Of a DNA stretch of 32,660 bases, positions 30,431-32,660 are shown one piece after another. The position numbers were made by a program, and so were the translations under genes. Source of the DNA: Tissierellales bacterium (GTDB taxonomy: Bacteria; Bacillota; Clostridia; Tissierellales; JASKZW01); assembly GCA_030152145.1 (NCBI GenBank), contig JASLIL010000056.1, positions 1 to 32,660 of the forward strand. Direction: 5' to 3'. A model generated the notes under the pieces. The model searched no databases and was not told the DNA's origin. It was given only the letters and a program-made list of their open reading frames with translations. Each line of letters starts with the position of its first letter. Position 1 is the stretch's first letter.

Positions 30431-31672
30431 GTGAATAAGTTAGCATTAATTGGTGGAGTTGTTATTGATGGTAATGGTGGAGAGCCATTGGAAAATGGAG
30501 CAGTACTTATAGAAGGTAATAGGATAAAATCAGTTGAGCCTAATACAGATGCTTTGGATTTAGAAGGCTATGAAGTTATAAATGTAGAGGGACAGTATCT
30601 AATCCCTGGCTTAATAGATACTCACCTACACTTTGGTGGAGCCCTAAGCCCTTCAGATGTTGACTGGGTATTAGAACCAGTTTTACAAAAAGCTTTGGTT
30701 TCTGTATCTCAAGCAAAGGCTTGTTTGGATTATGGTATAACAAGTGTTGGGGATATTTCAAGAAACGGTACTTACTTAAGAGATTTAGTTAATGATGGAG
30801 TACTAGAGGGACCAAGAATAAATACTTGTGGTATGGGTATGTCAAGAACATGTGGACATGGTGATACACATACACTTCCTTTAGAATATGTAAAAGCTTC
30901 TCACCCATGGGCACACATTGCTGATGGTTCAGATGAGTTAAGAAAAATGACTAGAGAAATCGCTAGAACTAACCCTGATATGATTAAAATCTGGGCTACT
31001 GGTGGAGGACTTTGGAGATTAGAAAGAAAGACAGATCAACACTATACAATGGATGAAATAAAAACTGTTGTAGAAGAAGCTAGCCTACTAGGATTACCAG
31101 TAAGAGCCCATGCAGAAAGTTTAGATGGAGCTAAGGACTGTATAAAGGCTGGAGTTTACAGTATAGAGCATGGTCAAGAGCTAGATGATGAATGTCTAGA
31201 GCTTATGGTAGAAAAAGATATTAGACTAGTTCCTACTATGCAATTCTTCTATGAGTGGTTTACAGAGTATGAGCCACCATATAGACCTATATTAGACCAG
31301 TATGAAGGAGAAACTACTGCAGAGAAAGAACTAAACAGAACTATTCATAACTTTAAAAGAGCTTATGACAAGGGAGTTAAGGTAGCTGTAGGTTCAGACT
31401 CATTTTGTAGCAAGCTAACTCCTTATGGAAAGTATAGCTTAATGGAAATTTATGCTATGAATAAGGCTGGACTAAGCCCAATGGAAACCATAGTAGCTGC
31501 GACTAAATCAGGTGCAGAAATGCTACAAATGGAAGAGGTGGGTAGTCTAGATGAAGGTAAATTTGCTGATTTAGTTGTTTTAAAGGTTAATCCACTAGAT
31601 GATATTACAGAAATCAAGAGAGAAAACATGAGATACATTATAAAAGATGGTTTAGTTATAAGAGAAAATTAG
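30431..31672 (+). CDS. Metal-dependent amidohydrolase (imidazolonepropionase/prolidase-like)
   Basis: The product (413 aa from GTG 30431) is an amidohydrolase-superfamily TIM barrel with a small N-terminal beta-sandwich. Metal ligands are DTHLH (63-67), K186 in MIKIWATGGG (probably carboxylated), H227 in AHAES, H247 in IEHGQE and D323 in GSDSF. The gap between the second and third motifs and the ATGGG segment resemble Xaa-Pro dipeptidase-like carboxypeptidases. The substrate is not certain. AAAGGAGG lies 9 bases before the GTG. A start at 30398 would fall within one base of the -10 element and is rejected. Its codon use suggests good expression. Confidence 0.9.
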   Translation: MNKLALIGGVVIDGNGGEPLENGAVLIEGNRIKSVEPNTDALDLEGYEVINVEGQYLIPGLIDTHLHFGGALSPSDVDWVLEPVLQKALVSVSQAKACLDYGITSVGDISRNGTYLRDLVNDGVLEGPRINTCGMGMSRTCGHGDTHTLPLEYVKASHPWAHIADGSDELRKMTREIARTNPDMIKIWATGGGLWRLERKTDQHYTMDEIKTVVEEASLLGLPVRAHAESLDGAKDCIKAGVYSIEHGQELDDECLELMVEKDIRLVPTMQFFYEWFTEYEPPYRPILDQYEGETTAEKELNRTIHNFKRAYDKGVKVAVGSDSFCSKLTPYGKYSLMEIYAMNKAGLSPMETIVAATKSGAEMLQMEEVGSLDEGKFADLVVLKVNPLDDITEIKRENMRYIIKDGLVIREN

Positions 31673-31709
31673 AAAAAAGGTGTTGCAGCTAGCTGCAACA
31701 CCTTTTTTT
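31673..31709. terminator. Bidirectional terminator between the amidohydrolase and YtxH genes
   Basis: AAAAAAGG then TGTTGCAG (31673-31688) pairs perfectly with 31693-31708 around CTAG, with A/T runs on both sides. It serves two converging genes. Confidence 0.92.
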
Positions 31710-31718
31710 ATAATCCTA

Positions 31719-32078
31719 TTATTTTTTATAATCCTCTTCTAGAAGCTCCACTTCCTCAATCTTCAGCACTGGTATTTCATCTAAAGTTTCTTCAGATTCT
31801 TCATCTGCAACTAATCCTTGGCTAGCACGTTCCTTGATTTCCTCTCCAATATCCTTGAATTTTTCTATATTGTCATCAATAGAGTGTTTTACATTATCTA
31901 CAAGAAATTTGGATTTTTCTGTAATTTCATCTCGAGTTTCCTTACCAGCCTTTGGTGCCAATAGAACCCCTAAAGCAGCTCCTACTGTTAAGCCAATACC
32001 TATGTTTTTTGCTTGAACAAGCTGTCTCTCTCTTTTATTTTTTGCCTGTTGTTCTTTGATTATTTGACTAATAAACAC
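31719..32078 (-). CDS. YtxH-domain protein
   Basis: The 119-aa product has the YtxH signature GIGLTVGAALGVLLAPKAGK (a short hydrophobic glycine-rich segment at about 27-46) followed by a long charged amphipathic helix and an acidic tail (about 93-119). Such proteins are membrane-associated and linked in Bacillus to general stress, but their molecular role is unknown. The start is GTG, with GGAGGTAATTAG before it. It is divergent from the last complete gene. Confidence 0.88.
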   Translation of the reverse strand: MFISQIIKEQQAKNKRERQLVQAKNIGIGLTVGAALGVLLAPKAGKETRDEITEKSKFLVDNVKHSIDDNIEKFKDIGEEIKERASQGLVADEESEETLDEIPVLKIEEVELLEEDYKK

Positions 32079-32179
32079 CTAATTACCTCCTCCTTATTAC
32101 TTATTAAATAATTTTACCCTAAAAATATAGAATTAAGCTATTAGATTATTTATCAATAAAGATAATTCCCTTTATAGCA

Positions 32180-32208
32180 TTCACTGAAGATATTAGATAT
32201 GATATAAT
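32180..32208 (+). promoter_or_regulatory. Probable promoter of the 124-aa membrane protein
   Basis: TTCACT (32180-32185) and TATAAT (32203-32208) are separated by 17 bases. Confidence 0.6.
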
Positions 32209-32235
32209 AAGGGTGTAAATGGAGGGATTTTAGAT

Positions 32236-32610
32236 TTGATAATAAAATTACAGAAAATAGTAGGAATATTATTAATTACTAGTATTTTGGGGTATATATT
32301 AGAGACCCTAAAGCAAAAAATCTATCTAAAAAACAATATGGTTATTATAGATAAGAAGTCTGTAACAGATTCAGTTTTACAGGATGCTGATTTTACTGAG
32401 TTTGTTATAGGAGATAAAAGCTTGAAGTCTGGAGATGAGATAAAGATTTTTACAGACAAGAAAAAGGTTTTACAGGGAGTTGTTCTTGGTATAACTAGAG
32501 AGGAGATGTCTTTAATACTAGTGACTCATAGGGATGAGATTAAGAAGTGTAGTCTTGCTAGTATAAGGAGCCTTAAGGTTATTAGTAGATATGGCTTCTT
32601 TTTCAAATAG
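32236..32610 (+). CDS. Membrane-anchored small protein of unknown function
   Basis: The 124-aa product starts at TTG with GGAGGG nine bases upstream. It has a single N-terminal membrane segment (about 6-23) and then a soluble part of about 95 residues. That part shows beta-type patterns (GDEIKIFTDKKKVLQGVVLGI, with a later run MSLILVTHRDEIKKCSLASI). The rhythm of the second half suggests a small beta barrel that might bind nucleic acid or peptide, but I do not recognise a family. It sits 20 bases before another gene that opens with a lysine-rich stretch. Confidence 0.75.
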   Translation: MIIKLQKIVGILLITSILGYILETLKQKIYLKNNMVIIDKKSVTDSVLQDADFTEFVIGDKSLKSGDEIKIFTDKKKVLQGVVLGITREEMSLILVTHRDEIKKCSLASIRSLKVISRYGFFFK

Positions 32611-32630
32611 AAAATAAAATAGGTGGTAAA

Positions 32631-32660
32631 ATGAAAGCGAAAAAAAAGGGAAAGTTTAAC
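32631..32660 (+). CDS. Start of a gene cut by the window end
   Basis: ATG at 32631 is preceded by AGGTGG at good spacing and opens MKAKKKGKFN, ten codons before the window ends. The strongly basic N-terminus could precede a membrane segment or be a nucleic-acid-binding tail. No function can be assigned. Confidence 0.65.
   Translation, partial: MKAKKKGKFN

Noticed and set aside
1..32660. CRISPR arrays, insertion sequences, prophage or defence islands
   Set aside because: No regularly spaced repeats, transposase, integrase, toxin-antitoxin or defence-type motifs were found by eye; gene order and style are those of core chromosome.

Overview
The window is a stretch of core chromosome from a low-GC, anaerobic-type Firmicute, most likely in the Clostridia/Tissierellia. 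The grounds are AT-rich DNA, tRNA genes that encode CCA, strong GGAGG ribosome-binding sites, frequent TTG starts, a T-box leader, HemZ, and the typical order ruvCAB-queA-tgt-yajC-secDF-recJ-relA-dtd-hemZ-aspS. I saw no insertion sequence, prophage, CRISPR array or obvious horizontal island.

Layout. 1-790 is the end of a tRNA operon (Glu, Val, Asp, Thr, Tyr, Gly, Gly, Cys, Arg) with its terminator. 812-4700 holds small accessory genes: a lipoprotein, sfsA divergent from a macrodomain gene, a cytosolic zinc phospholipase C-like protein, and a ComEC-type metallo-beta-lactamase lipoprotein coupled to a DUF3006 gene. 4826-6232 holds an unrecognised 243-aa protein and a CBS-CBS-ACT sensor. 6308-10965 is the ruvC-ruvA-ruvB-queA-tgt-yajC run (Holliday junction processing, queuosine tRNA modification, Sec accessory). 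11195-13330 is secD-secF. 13417-18829 is lapA-recJ-relA-dtd and a metallo-hydrolase, followed by hemZ and then aspS under an Asp T-box riboswitch. 22483-23203 pairs an RseC-like Cys-rich membrane protein with a CsoR-type repressor. 23200-24426 is a split ThrE exporter, divergent from glyA. 25926-28845 is der-plsY-gpsA (ribosome assembly GTPase plus the first steps of phospholipid synthesis). 28881-32078 has a DsbA/FrnE-like oxidoreductase, a PHP phosphoesterase, an amidohydrolase and a YtxH protein. The window ends with a small membrane-anchored protein of unknown function and the first codons of another gene.

Most of this is ordinary housekeeping, and I found no clear new multi-gene system. 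The observations most worth a second look are: a lipoprotein whose best start codon is AUU (3417); an aspS T-box whose discriminator-reading base would form only a wobble with the tRNA-Asp seen here; an inverted repeat overlapping the divergent sfsA/macrodomain promoters; a (AGAAG)4 tract in the der leader; a hairpin in the secD leader; the RseC-like/CsoR pair; and hairpins with U-tracts placed directly before hemZ and ruvC. All functional calls come from reading motifs by eye; no database search was run.
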